Below, in pieces: positions 1-14,839 of a DNA stretch of 64,000 nt. Origin of the DNA: Gonapodya prolifera JEL478 (lineage: Eukaryota > Monoblepharomycota > Monoblepharidomycetes > Monoblepharidales > Gonapodyaceae); the NCBI GenBank assembly GCA_001574975.1, contig KQ965736.1, forward strand, positions 476,910 to 540,909. The letters are read 5' to 3'. The notes below the pieces were generated by a model. That model ran no database searches and was not told where the DNA came from. It was given only the letters and a program-made list of their open reading frames with translations. The stretch's first letter is position 1; every line of letters starts with the position of its first letter. A program made the translations under genes and the position numbers.

Positions 1-2805
1 ATCCTTCTGTGCTCGTCGTAAGTGAGCATTTTGCTGATCAAATCAGCGCATTCTTGAGAGGGGAAAGGAAAATGTGCAACGGCCCCGGCGTCAGGCGGTT
101 TGCGATAAATTACCGAGTTTTCACACACACCACAGATTGAACGTCACACTCACGTCTGTCGATTTTCGTCGGGAACCGAAACTCTCCTTTCAAAATTTCC
201 GCCTTGTTTTGGAACGGATTCTCCCCAAACACAATCGTGAACAGCAGCACGCCCAATGACCTGTATCGCACGAAGTCATTGTAGAGCGGCACATTATGGA
301 ACCGCATGTTTCTCCACTGTCGCAGATCACTCACCACACCTCGGCCTCTGGGCCTCTGTAAGACTGCTTCCTCACAACCTCGGGTGATGCAAAATGGGTT
401 GTTCCATTGAACTTAGTGAAGTAGTGTTCGCGGTGGGATGGGATACGTGAGGCCGAACCGAAGTCCACAAGCTTGATGTTATAGTCCGCGTCGATAACGA
501 TGTTCTTTTGTATGGTAGAGAAGAAGAGAGGGAAGGGGGATGTTACTCTCGGAATTAGTAATAAAGAATATGTCAACACACCTCGTCCTTCAGATCCCTG
601 TGAACGTACCCCCTTTGGTGGAGGTGATGTACCGCCATCGCAATTTGGGCAAAGATTTTCTTGCATGCGCGGTCGGAAAGCTGGACATCTGCAAGATGTT
701 GGAAACACAACGAGTATGTGAACTACACCAATCTCTCGCTCTTATCCAGGCCTACTCACGAGCATCTGGTAGAGGGGTGCCGACAGATAGAAAATGTCAA
801 GAAGTAAATGATTAGATCGAAACGTCAATATCACTCATTAACTCAAGGTTCGCAGTAGCTTCACCACTCACCAATACACTCGAACAAGTCACAGCTCGTT
901 CTCCTCCTGATGCTCTTCTCCTGCTCTTCCGTCAGCCTGAATAGCGGACTGCACTCCATCTTCCCCTCTTGCGGGACAACCTTGACCCTCGGTGTTTGCC
1001 TCAGCCCAGGGTTTCGCTTGGGGTTCAACTCCGGGTTGCGCACGTCCCATTCGGTCCCGTGGAGTTCGGTGACGAGAAGGACGTATCGCTCGTCAGAAGC
1101 GTGCTCGACGTAGCGAATGACGCTAGGGTGGCGACACGATGCCAAGATGGAGATCTCGAGCGGCACTCGAGATGGGTGAAGCGATGAGTCTTGCGTCCAG
1201 AGATCAGAGGGGATCTTGTCGCGGGCGATGAACTTGATTGCCACCTGAAAGATAAAGATACGCGAGGTCGAAGTTGTCAGTTGGAATGCTTCGTCACACC
1301 AAAATAGCAAGTACTGTTGAAATTCAACCCACCTCTCTATCATCTGACAATCTCTTCGCCGTCATCACAAACCCAAACGCTCCATCTCCCAGCAACTGTC
1401 CGATCTTGTACTTCCCCTGCATTACTTCTGGCATAGATCTCTGACCCGAGAGCAGAGCAACGACTTCCGAGTGACGCTTGTTCCGTTCCTCGTCTTCCCC
1501 AACCGGTGGAGGTGGAGGTGTCCCGGGAGGCACTTTGACTGGCGCTGTGCGAGAAGGTACAGATTTCGAGACCCCGGAGGCGCCAGAAAATACTGCAGAG
1601 AGTGGGCGAGGCTGAGCGAGCAAGGGAGCAGGGCGGGGGATCACACGCGGGGTGTCTGAGTCATCCTTGGAGAGGAAGAGCCGTGGTTTGGAGGGAGGGA
1701 AAGAAGGGAAGGAACGTCGCTTTTTGTCGTCCGGGCGCGGAAGGGGAGGAGATGAGGAAGAGGATGCAGCCTGAGTCGGGGGTGCTTGAAGTGAGGCAGA
1801 CGAGCCTGTTAGCTCGGCACCCACACCAGACGCGACAGACGAGGAAGGTGATGTGTGCACAAGTGTGGTGGTGGATTTCGGTGCGGAGGGTGAAGCCTGG
1901 GAAAGCAGGTCGGCGATCGGGGAGACGAAGGAGGCGGAGCTCGATGACGGGACGACGAAGAGCGAGTGGCGTTGCGCTGGAGTGCGAGGAGAAGGGATGG
2001 GTGCATTGAATGAATCAAGCAGTGCACCTGGAGGGTCGGCGTCGAGGAGGGTTCGCTCGGAAACGCGTTTTGGATTGAGCGCGTAAGGGTGGTCCGCTTG
2101 ACTGCCCGACTTGGTGAGGGGAAACGTGGAGGACGACGGCCGAGAGGAGAACTGGTACGCCGCTGCAGATCGCGAAAGCATGTCGTTTGAGCGGGACGCG
2201 TTGGGCTCGTTTCGGGAGTTTGGCGCCGGCATGGGGGCTGGCGGTGTTGGTTGGCGCTCCTTCTCGCTGCGTGCCTTCCAGGGTGCAACAAAGTTGGAGA
2301 ACCAGCCCCCGTATACTGATTGCTGCTTTTGCTTTGGAGCTGGAGCACTGCTCGAGTGCGACGCGGAATGCGGTGTTGTATCAATGTGGTGGAGAGACGT
2401 GATAAAGGTCTGATCGCGCTTTGAAGCAATCGCTCGAAGAGTCTGGTTGAGGGGGATGGGTACCGCTTCACGCACTGAAAAGCGCGACGCGCCGTTCGCA
2501 GCCGAATCGTGTGAAGTTTTTGCGAGGTTTTCGAGGGAGGAGTGTGAGTGCCCACCTTCGGTGGAATGATTATCACATGTCTTGAGCGTGGCAGACGAGT
2601 CTCCAAGCATTCCCATGTCGTCATCGATGTCTCCAATGTCAGCTTCCCTGTACTTCATCGCTTTAGGAGGATCACGTTCACCGGCCGCATCCATACTTTC
2701 AGCTGCGTTGGTATCGTTCAAGGAAATCTCCGTGAGCATGTTCAATATCGAGGGCGATGCGATGTGGCTGTACGTATCCGCGATGAGTGGCGCCTCGACA
2801 GACAT
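1..2805 (-). CDS. PAS-kinase-family Ser/Thr protein kinase (3' end cut by window edge)
   Basis: This is a protein kinase of the PASK/Psk1-Psk2 type, which in yeast links nutrient state to glycogen and translation control. The first ATG is at 2803-2805; an exon of about 490 codons runs to about 1333. The first ~470 residues are Ser/Pro-rich low complexity with no PAS domain that I can see. The kinase domain follows over several short exons: glycine loop GDGAFGFV, VAIKF with the ATP lysine, the family-typical DLFECI, catalytic VHRDLKDE (about 605-670), LVDFGSAS (DFG, about 460) and then ENPF. The reading frame is still open at base 1 (ECADLISKML), so the C-terminal lobe lies outside the window. 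The family call rests on the IPSDLW, DLFECI and FGSA signatures. A kinase is near certain; the PASK subfamily is likely. Confidence 0.85.
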
Positions 2806-2944
2806 GGTGGATGTGGTTTGGTGTGATTTATCGGAGTAGGAGCAGTGCGTTGAACAAAACTCGATGGGACCGGCAGCCAAGCAGCCTGCCTCGATGATTC
2901 CTCGCCGCGTCTAATCCGCACTGACGGCGCGCCTCGTTGGTACG

Positions 2945-3507
2945 TTAAGCAGTCGATTCGTTCAGCGATGAGTGTTCGCCGTAGACTTTGATGAGCAGTT
3001 CAGGGCTGTCCTCCTGCGGACAGCAAAAGGGGTTGCCGCCGTTCCAATGCACGAAGGAGAATTCAATCAGTCCGACAAACCAGAGCTCCAATTGAGCTCG
3101 GCGAGTCTTCCTGTAATGGGCAATCCCGGTGCAGCAGTTTGGCTCGGACGGGGGGGAGTTCCAAAGGATCCACACCCCGTGAACAGTCTCGCCCTGGAAA
3201 CATATTGCAAAAGTTGAAGAGGGTAAAGCTTTCATACTCTTTGTATTTAAAATCGTTGGAAGTCAAGATTTTCGAGGTTTTCTCCAAAGTGAAGCTATCA
3301 TTGTAACGAGCTCTCGTGAAAGTGTGATTTTGTGAAATAGCTCTTATCAACCTCAAGACAGATTCACGTGAGACTGGCTTTTGGGAGTGGGCAGTCCGTG
3401 GCCCAATCATCGGAATAAACCGACAACCGTGTAGAGCCCGCACACACCTCTTCCAACTGAGCGAGGACGATTGGGCACGCAGACAAGTAGAGCGGAATGC
3501 GATCCAT
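2945..3507 (-). CDS. Unrecognised small gene, divergent from the RRxS-rich protein gene
   Basis: I do not recognise this product. An ATG at 3505-3507 opens a frame starting MDRIPLYLSACPIV that runs to a good donor at about 3367 (cac|gtgaat). After a short intron, a compatible exon (ARYNDSFTLEKTSKIL) follows. The 3' part is ambiguous: reading on stops at 3063, while another frame that begins after a cag at about 3200 (GETVHGVWILW) stays open to 2945. The aromatic composition of that last frame looks protein-like. The gene would be divergent from its right neighbour with about 70 bp between start codons. The whole model could be wrong, because much of it rests on frame continuity alone. Confidence 0.33.
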
Positions 3508-3579
3508 TGAATGAAGTCGCTGGGCGTCTGTCTGCTGCACTGATTGTGAGAAATCGGTCTGCTCGTGGGAACTTGGGAC

Positions 3580-6500
3580 ATGCTCCACGCAGAGAGGCGA
3601 AGGCCAGCCCAGCGGCGGTCTCGCAGTCGCAACAATAGTCTCGACTTCTCACCTCCGGTGACTGCTCTATCTGAATCTGCACCACCCGACAACACTCCTG
3701 ATCCACCACCGGATTCTGCTGCCGAGTCTCCACCCGCCGCAAAGAAACGTCGCCTCCCAGAACCACCGGATCTCGGAGCTAACCTGGCACGCAGACTAGC
3801 GAGTGGCTTTGCTGTGTACTTCGCTGGGCCAAGCAGTGCCAGCAATGCTGAGACGATTCCCCTTCCCCCAAACCTCTCACAAACATACTCTCTGCTGAAA
3901 CAAAAACAGCTGCACCATCAAACGCCGAGCCGCACCGTCTTTGCTCCTTTCTCACACGCGAATGTCCTTCGCAATCTCGCAAAGGACGACGCACAGCTCA
4001 TCGAGCAGACCAAACAGCCTCGCGACCTTGGTATCCCTCCTCCTCCTACTCCCCCGCCACCGTCTTGCCCAATGCCTCCAAGGAAGAAGAAGCGCGCATC
4101 GCCCGCTCATCGCACTCCACTCGCCGACGGATTGAGCCTCAATAGGGCGCGATCTGTGGTAGCGCAGGAGCACCGAAACCAGTTCAGAAGACCGACGATT
4201 GAAATGGGCAGGTCAACGTCGGGTGGAGTGCAAGAGAGCAGTTCAAAGTCTCTGACCAAAACCTTGACTCCCCTTGCACAAGAGAGTGGGTCTCACATTG
4301 AACTCCACATGCCGCCGCTACCTACCGCCACCCAGCGTGCTTCCGCCAAATACACCACCCGCCGCGCATCCGCAGAAAGTCAATTATCACATAAGGCGGT
4401 CGCTGGACCCTCCAACCTCCACAGAACAGCGTCCGGACTCGCAACTGCTACACCTTTCCGGACCCTCCGAAGTGACTCCCTTCCCCGCTCGTCTGGTCTC
4501 ATATTCGGTTCCTCCACACTCTCGCTCGCCGAGTCACAGTCATCACCTACAGCATCTGCTAGTTTCCGTGATAGCGCTCCGGGAGTAACAGCTCAGTTCC
4601 AAGGAAGCGGTGGAATCAGGCATCGGCTGTTGGGGGCCGAAGGACAGACGAAGAACAAGGTTAACGACATGGGAGGCGCTCCCCCCATTTTCATGACTAC
4701 GGGTACTCTCAGTGGTGTGGAGCTAGCCCGCCCGACAAATCCTCCATCCCATCCCCTCTTACAGTCAAGCCCATCTGCTTTCTCTCTCCACCCCAAACAT
4801 ACTCTTGCCCGCTCAGCATCCAGCATTCAACCACTGTCGCAACTGCGCGACCGCCCCGGCTCAGCACGTCGCCTCTCCTCGTCCACCAACTCCGGTCTCC
4901 AATCATCCCCCCAACCGCACTCATCCTCCCTAACAGTCTTATCCCACTCGCACGCGACTGGCGCCCAAGCTCCACAATCTCCCCCGCTTTTTAATCCCAG
5001 TTTTGTACCCGAGTTGACCGTTGGCCGCACGGTCCTCGTCACTGCCCGGCGAGCGTCGTTTGCTGCCCCGACTCCCTCCGAACCCCCTCCGGCGCCAGCC
5101 CCCACTGCCCCGCCCATAGCGCGGCGTGCTCCTCTCTCTCGGCGACGATCGTCTTTCGTCCTCCGCCATGACCGAATCCCAGAGAACGCGGAAGCATCAG
5201 ATACAGAGGCCGAGGCGGAGTCGTCCAGCATCACTCACGTTGAGAACACACCAAACAGCCTCGACGCACCTCTTCGTCGGGTGCGGCCGGCATCCGCGGC
5301 CGCGTCGGCGTCACCGAGGTCTCTTTCAGCCCCACAACCGCGCCCAATACGATCAACGACGGCACTGGCAAACACTGTTCTTCACCGGCCACACACCGTT
5401 CCCCGATCGAGGAGCACCGTTGAGTGGGGAAACGATGCGGATCATAGCAGAGCGATTGCTATCGGGAGTTCAAACGGGAAAATCGCGGTGCCAGATGCAG
5501 AAGCAGGAGCCACACAAAATGAAAACGCGCCTCGTTTGGGCATGCTGACCAAGTCAATGACAGTTTGTGGCTCAGAAGCGACGGCGACACGTCACAAGAG
5601 CTCCGATTTCGTGCCTCAAGTTGTCCCACGTCTTCTAGAAACAGCGCCATCACGAAGGGCAAGCGAGGCAGTGTGGACAACGCGACGGGCAAGCGGAGCA
5701 AGTGCTCCTACTGGTCCACGAACAGTCTTGGGTATTCCCGACTTTTCGACAGCAGCAGAATCCGGCACTGCCCGAGACAGCCCCGGAGGCGGGGTTTTTA
5801 CCGATATGGTGAACACGCGTCGCGCTTCGGCCGTGCCGGAAAGATCACGGAGAGCTTCTGAGAATGATTATGTTGACGGGGAGGGCGGTGGCTTCCTTAA
5901 GCCTGGATTAGGAAAAGGCGGGTGGAGGGCATCTGGTATGTTTGGGAGGGCAAGAATGGGAAGCCGAATTCTAGGAAGTCGAGCGGACCTTGGAGGAAGC
6001 AAAATCACTTTGGCCCCACCAAAAGCGGTAAAGAAAAAGAAGAAGAAAACGTGAGTAGTGATGGAGGCGTGAGAAGGAAAGTTGTGATTCTTTGTTGATG
6101 GCGCTTTACAATTTAATTTCTCAGACCTGCTCCCGAACATTTAACTCCCTCCCAACAACTTGTCCACGCTATCCTTGCTCGCCTTACCCTTCACAACATG
6201 TCGCATGTAATCTCTCCACAAACTCTATATCGCGCATTGATACCCCCTGCCGATACCTACATGCCACTACCGAACTCCCCTGAGGCTCAACATCGACGTG
6301 CTCCCCTTTGGGAACGATACGTCCGTGATTCTGTCGGTGACGGTGCCATAGCAGCAGAGGAGGCGGTACTCGAAAGAGAAAGGCCTGCTAGGTGGGCATT
6401 TGTGGAGCAAGGTGTCGACGTTGGAGGGGATCCCGCACATCGAGCGATGTTGGCAAACGAACGAGCGCTTGTGGTGGAGGAGAGAGTGAGGAAGAGGGGG

Positions 6501-7387
6501 CGAATGGGGAAGTATGCCTACCGACCGACGCGGGTGGAGTTGTGGAGTGCAATGGCGGATGGAGAGGAGGTACACGAGGAGAGAGCAAAGTGGAGTACCG
6601 TCGGAGCAAGGACGAGATCTTGGTGGGAGAGGAGTGAGACTGCGCGGCTTGGGAGGCGGAGCAACGATCGATTAAAGCAACATGTGAGGTTCCCGAAAGC
6701 CCATAGATCAGACGGACTGAAGGAGACAAGAGAGCACAAGGAGCTGTTGAGGTCAGGAAGAGTACGGGATCTTGACGAGTTTGAGACTTTCACGGAGAAG
6801 CCTTCGAGTGCAGAGATTGCGAATAAGGTTACCGTTGTTTCGGTGCCAAGGGCGTTGTCCGAGGAGCTCTGGAATTTAGAGATGGGGCGACCCGCACGAC
6901 CAGAGGTCGTGGAGAGGTTCCTCAGAGATGTGGATAAAAGGGCAGTGGCATTGCGGAAGGCGATTTGGTAGGTTCATCTGAATGCGTTTTCATTCTTTTC
7001 AAAACCTCAGTGGATCTTCCAACTAGGTTCCCGTCACCTCAAAACTCTACACCGGGGCGACCAACCACAAACTCTCGCGTCCTCGTACGCGTCGTAGCTA
7101 GACGTACACACAGACGCCCACTCTCCGTCGCACACTCCTCCACCCGAAGATATCATCCTGCATTCGCCGATGCGGATGAACCTCTGTCAAACACTCTGAA
7201 CTGCCTATTTGACACAGCAGATCACTCGTTTGGTAGCGGGGGCACGAAAAGAGGGGCCAAGAGCTTTATGTCACCCGGAATTAACTTTGCGAGCTCTGGA
7301 TTATCCTTTGCGGTGGAATCTACTTCAAATGTTGTTCCAGCATATCAGCAAATCAACGTTCCGCGATACCGGGGGGGTATTTCGTGA
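3580..7387 (+). CDS. Large low-complexity protein with repeated RRxS motifs, function unknown
   Basis: Three exons are supported: 3580 to about 6052 (donor aac|gtgagt), about 6126 to 6968 (acceptor ctcag; donor ttg|gtaggt) and about 7028 to the stop at 7387. The frame is continuous across both junctions, giving about 1,200 residues. The first exon is Ser/Pro/Arg/Ala-rich and mostly disordered. It carries at least six RRAS tetrads plus related RRLS and RRRSS sites, which fit the basophilic (PKA-like) consensus R-R-x-S. The product runs into a Lys-rich stretch at the first splice junction. The second exon is more ordered, rich in Trp, Glu and Arg (LWERYV, RSWWERSE, LRDVDKRAVALRKAIW). I recognise no named domain. 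The start ATG at 3580 is the first in frame; a GTG at 3565 is ignored. Confidence 0.7.
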
Positions 7388-7489
7388 ATTGGCTCATTGC
7401 ACTATGGTCGATTTTAATTTGAATGACATTACTGTAGTATGTTTTGTCTATTGCGTCAAAAAATAACACGTGGAAGTTCGCGACACATG

Positions 7490-9470
7490 TCAATAGCCTC
7501 TAGTTGCAGGACTCGGTTTGCCAATCGTCTCGACTTTGAAACCAATCTTTCGTAGTTCAGAAGCATCAAGGAGGAGGCGGCCGTCGAAAATGAAAGCAGG
7601 CTTCTTCATCGCCTGGTAAATCGTTTGGTAGTCCAACGCTTTAAACTCATCCCTTGAGATCCAAAGAAGCACTCAATCACAAGTTCTCACCATTCGAACC
7701 ACATCACTCACCACTCCGTACAGATCACCAGCGCGTCCGCGTCCTCTGCAGCCGAGTAGGCGTCCTTGAAGATCGTTATTTTCTTCTTCACCTCCTCAAT
7801 CCCCGAAGAGATACCAGGCTCAGACAGATCCATCAGAATTTGCTCATCTGTAACTTTTGGATCGTAGATGTGGACGTTGGCATCTTCATCCATGAAATAC
7901 TTGGCGAGGCCAATAGCAGCAGATTCTCTGAAGCAAGGCATATTGAAATGATCGCAGAGGTGGACAGTAATTAGAGCTGACATACCTGGTGTCTCCTGTA
8001 TTCTTCTTGAAGGCAAAGCCCCTGCAAAAAGTGATCGATTTCCGCTTGCGAGCCGAACCCAAAGTACGCGACGACTCACAATAGACATATTTTCTTGCTC
8101 GTGACAGTGTCAAACAAGGCATGCACGATTCTTCGAACAAAACGTTGCTTCTGATACTCGTTGATGACCACAACTTGTCGCCAGTATTCAGCAACCTCCT
8201 TCAAATGGAGCGACTCGCAAAGGTAAACGAGGTTCAAAATGTCCTTTTGAAAGCAGGATCCTCCAAACGCTGTCCACATCATACAAGGGTTATGGTCGTC
8301 GTCTTAGTACGTAATGGCATCAACGTACCAACGCTAGCTTTCAGAAACTTTGGCCCAATTCTTGAATCCTTGCCCACTGCAAACGCCACCTCATCAACGT
8401 CAGCTCCTGTTGCCTCGCACAAAGCGGACAGTGAGTTGATGGAGGAAATTCGTTGAGCCAGAAGAGCATTTGCAGCCTATCGACGGAGGTGGTTTGCAAA
8501 GCTCAAATTCGCCAGGTCACCGACGAATGATACCGACCAATTTAGACAGCTCCGAGGACCATAAATTCATTGTTATGATTCGATCCCGAGGAACCCAATG
8601 TGCATATACGTCAGCGAGGGCTTTCTGAGCAGCCAAGCCTTCAGGTGTTTGGAGGCTTCCAATAAGCACACGGTCCGGACCAAAGAGGTCCGTTATAGCG
8701 GTACCCTCCGCCAAGAACTCAGGGTTGGAGAGAATATCAAAGCGAATGCCGTTACGCGAGTTTGCTTCCAAGATCGCCCGCATGCTCTCTGCTGTTCGGC
8801 AGGGCACAGTAGACTTTTCTACAACAATTTTGCTGGACGTTGCAACTTGTGCTATCCTGCGGCACGCCGACTCAATGTACGTCAGGTCCGCAGCCATACC
8901 ACTTCCTAGTCCGTGCTTTTTGGTTGGTGTATTCACAGAAACGAAGATAATATCAGACTCCACAATTGCGCCGTCCACGTCTGTTGTGAAAAAGAGGTTC
9001 CTGTTGCGACATGCCTTGACAACGTCATCAAGTCCAGGTTCATAGATGGGAAGGTCGTCTGAATTCCATGCGGCGATACGGTGAGGGTTCACGTCCACAA
9101 TCGACACTTTGTAGTCCGGGCACTTTATCGCGATAACTGAGCAGGTAGGTCCCCCTGGTGAATGATCACATCCGATTCACAGTTGCCAAGAAAGGAGAGC
9201 CACGTTGCAGATAAGTTGGATATGGAAACGAATTCGGCGTTTCATCGAAGTCGCACACACTTTGTCAGAACACATCAAACAAAGATAGTTCCACCTTGAT
9301 TAACACTTACCAACGTATCCTGCTCCTATACAACAGATTTTTCCTTTCCAGTTCTTCTCTTGTAGCCGGAGGGAATCATATGAATGGAGATGACACAGGG
9401 GAGGAGGCAATCCAATTGCAAATCCTCGGTAAATTAAGAGCACTTGATGGATTGCCATACCTGGTGCCAT
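7490..9470 (-). CDS. UDP-glucose 6-dehydrogenase
   Basis: The enzyme oxidises UDP-glucose to UDP-glucuronate in two NAD+-dependent steps in the cytosol, feeding uronate-containing polysaccharides. The sequence shows the N-terminal Rossmann motif [11 protein letters not shown], then [27 protein letters not shown] and [10 protein letters not shown]. The catalytic-cysteine block FGGSCFQKD and the C-terminal [12 protein letters not shown] and DGR follow. All are spread over about six exons. The NAD-binding core begins in an exon at 9311-9358. I infer a 10-nt first exon (ATG at 9468-9470, donor cag|gtatgg) that would give MAPEKNWKGK before the Rossmann motif; this start is the least certain part. 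The stop is at 7490. Dikaryan yeasts often lack this enzyme, so its presence fits a basal fungus. The enzyme identity is very secure. Confidence 0.95.
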
Positions 9471-9584
9471 CTCTTAAGCCCAAGAAACAATGAAACGGGA
9501 AGCAACTGCTTGGTTTGGTCCCCCCTAGCCTCTCAGTTTGAACTTTAGGGTCCTTTCTCGGTGACACATAACAAAATTCTAAAT

Positions 9585-11509
9585 TCATTTCTTGCGATTC
9601 ACTACGGTATAGGTCAAGTCTATAAGAGCATTCCTCGCCGGAGATTCGGGCAGCTTTGCAATCTCATCAATCGCCCGTTGACAATAAGACACTGCAAGGT
9701 CCATCGTGGCCTTTACACCATCAGACCGTCGGACGAGGTCCAACGCCTTGAGACAAAAAGTGAACGAAGGCTCTTTTTGTGGCGAAATAATCCGACGCAC
9801 CTGTTCCACATCTCCAGGTTGGTTGAACTTCCGTTCAATGAGCTCGTTCATTTCTGGATATTCCTCGGCAGCATACAGTACTGGAGCTGTCGCAAGTCCA
9901 AGGTTAAGGTCAGCTGCCGCGGGCTTGCCCAGTTCCTCCGCAGTGGAAACGAAGTCGAGCATGTCATCGACAATCTGTTCGTCATCAGTCTTTGATTATT
10001 CCACGTATTTCACTGCCACCATAAGGCATCTCCCACCTGGAAAGCCAAACCCAAATTTTTGCCATAGTCGTAAGCGATTTGTGTTACTTCCTCTGCTCCG
10101 CCGCCAAGGACAGCGGCAGCTCTGCAACTCTTGGCAATGAGGCTTGCGGTTTTCAGATAAGTTTTTTCGAGATAGTACTCGAATTTGGTCATTTTAACAC
10201 TCGGTTCACTTTCGGAGCTTCCGCCGACCATTAAAGCGGCTACCCGCGCTGCTACCGAAGGCTTTACATCGGCATCTGCTGCCTGAGAATTCCGAAGCTG
10301 CATGAACTCTCCTTCAACAAGATTGGAGATTACTGTTGCCAGTAGCTCCACGACTTCGACGTTTCGCAGTCTGGCCAAAGCGACTGATGCTCTCGCAAGT
10401 AAAAAGTCACCAGCCAAGATTGCCATCTTGTTACCAAAAGCGGCGTGGGCGGAGGGGTTGTTTCGACGGGTAGGGGATTCGTCAATGACATCGTCGTGAA
10501 GAAGGGAAGCCGTGTGGATCATCTCAGTGATCTCCGCGAGGCGGCGTTGAGAATCAAGGATGGGGAGGTCAGATGAAGGGTAGGACGGGGAAACGGCTGA
10601 TGAATCTTTCATAAAATCTCGAAAGACGATCTCCGAATCGCCGATAGCACGATCAATGTCCTCCCGTGAAGCAGGAACCACACCTTTGGCAGCACTTTGT
10701 GTCTGCGCTGTGACATTGGCTGCCATGGACATGAGCAGCACTATCAAGGGTCTGATGTGCTTCCCCTGTTGTTGAAAATAGTACGCGCTAATGGTGTTGA
10801 GGACGGGATGGCCACTGCCCAACAGCCGGCGAATGTGTTCGGTGATAACTGTTAAATCCTGTCCGAGAAGCTCCCGTGGGTTGATCACCGAGCCCCCTTT
10901 CGGGTGAACGAGCCGTTCTGCGCCAGAAACAGCCTGAGTCCAACTGTGCGACGACTGGAATGAGTGCGGTGTCCTCAGAGAAGGCATCGGAGAGACCATT
11001 GTCCGACGGGGTGTATCATGTACTACGTGAGGTGAACGCCGCACAGTAGGCTCTGCTCCATCTGGCGATGAATCGCGGGAACTCAAGAATGATCCCCGTA
11101 GTCTCTGGAAAAAGTTGGATGATGTTGAAGACTTCTCCTGGATTGTCCTCTGGTGCCGTGATGTATTCTCGGCCACAATTGGGGGTGATTGCTCACGATT
11201 ATGAATAGCGAGTGATTGTCGTTCTGATAACAGAGATGAGTGGAAGTAGGCGCGAGATGTAGGGATGATTTCACGGGGAAGTGGGTTACCAGGAAATTGG
11301 GGAGGGGTATCGTTAGGTTGTGGGAAAAAAGACTTGAGTCCATTGCTGGTCGCTGCTCGGTGCACGTGTCGCCGCTTGTGTGTAAGGTGCTGATGATTCG
11401 ATGACGACGAGTAGTTTGGGGGAAGACCCATCGACCCGGGCAACACAGCCGCCGCGGAACAGCCCATCACCGTCCCAGCCCGCGAGGAGATTGGGTGCAG
11501 ACTCGCCAT
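9585..11509 (-). CDS. COQ1: Mitochondrial all-trans polyprenyl diphosphate synthase (COQ1 type)
   Basis: This prenyltransferase builds the isoprenoid tail of ubiquinone in mitochondria. The large exon 11509 to about 10018 carries GKHIRP, the first aspartate-rich motif LLHDDVIDE (about residue 338), NKMAILAGDFLLA and GEFMQL. A short intron separates it from the last exon, which has the second aspartate motif VDDMLDF (about 9960). The stop is at 9585. The predicted protein is about 615 residues, long for the family, because a Ser/Arg-rich stretch of roughly 230 residues precedes the conserved domain. A mitochondrial presequence is plausible in it but not provable by eye. The gene is divergent from SEC23 with 113 bp between start codons. 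The family is secure; chain length of the product cannot be told. Confidence 0.93.
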
Positions 11510-11622
11510 GCCGCTGAGTTACACTGCAGCCAGCGTCTCGGGCAAAAGGATCGGAAGACACGTTTTTGTGTCCACGGAAGAAATTTAGGCCAAGATATTT
11601 AGCCGTGCCAACACCTGTCTCA

Positions 11623-14752
<3,130 letters not shown>

Positions 14753-14839
14753 TTGAGATTTTGAAATTGTGGATAAATAGAATGTGTATACCCCTCTTTT
14801 TCTGCCGAACTACTGTTTTTCCTGTGACGTGTAACAACA

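Noticed and set aside
3063-3845. Long minus-strand frame opposite the start of the RRxS-rich protein gene
   Set aside because: Its upper part is the antisense shadow of the coding exon starting at 3580. Only the part left of 3507 was kept, as a doubtful gene.
7490-9470. Bacterial transfer of UDP-glucose dehydrogenase
   Set aside because: The gene has several introns and eukaryote-type motifs ([12 protein letters not shown]); nothing in base use sets it apart from its neighbours.
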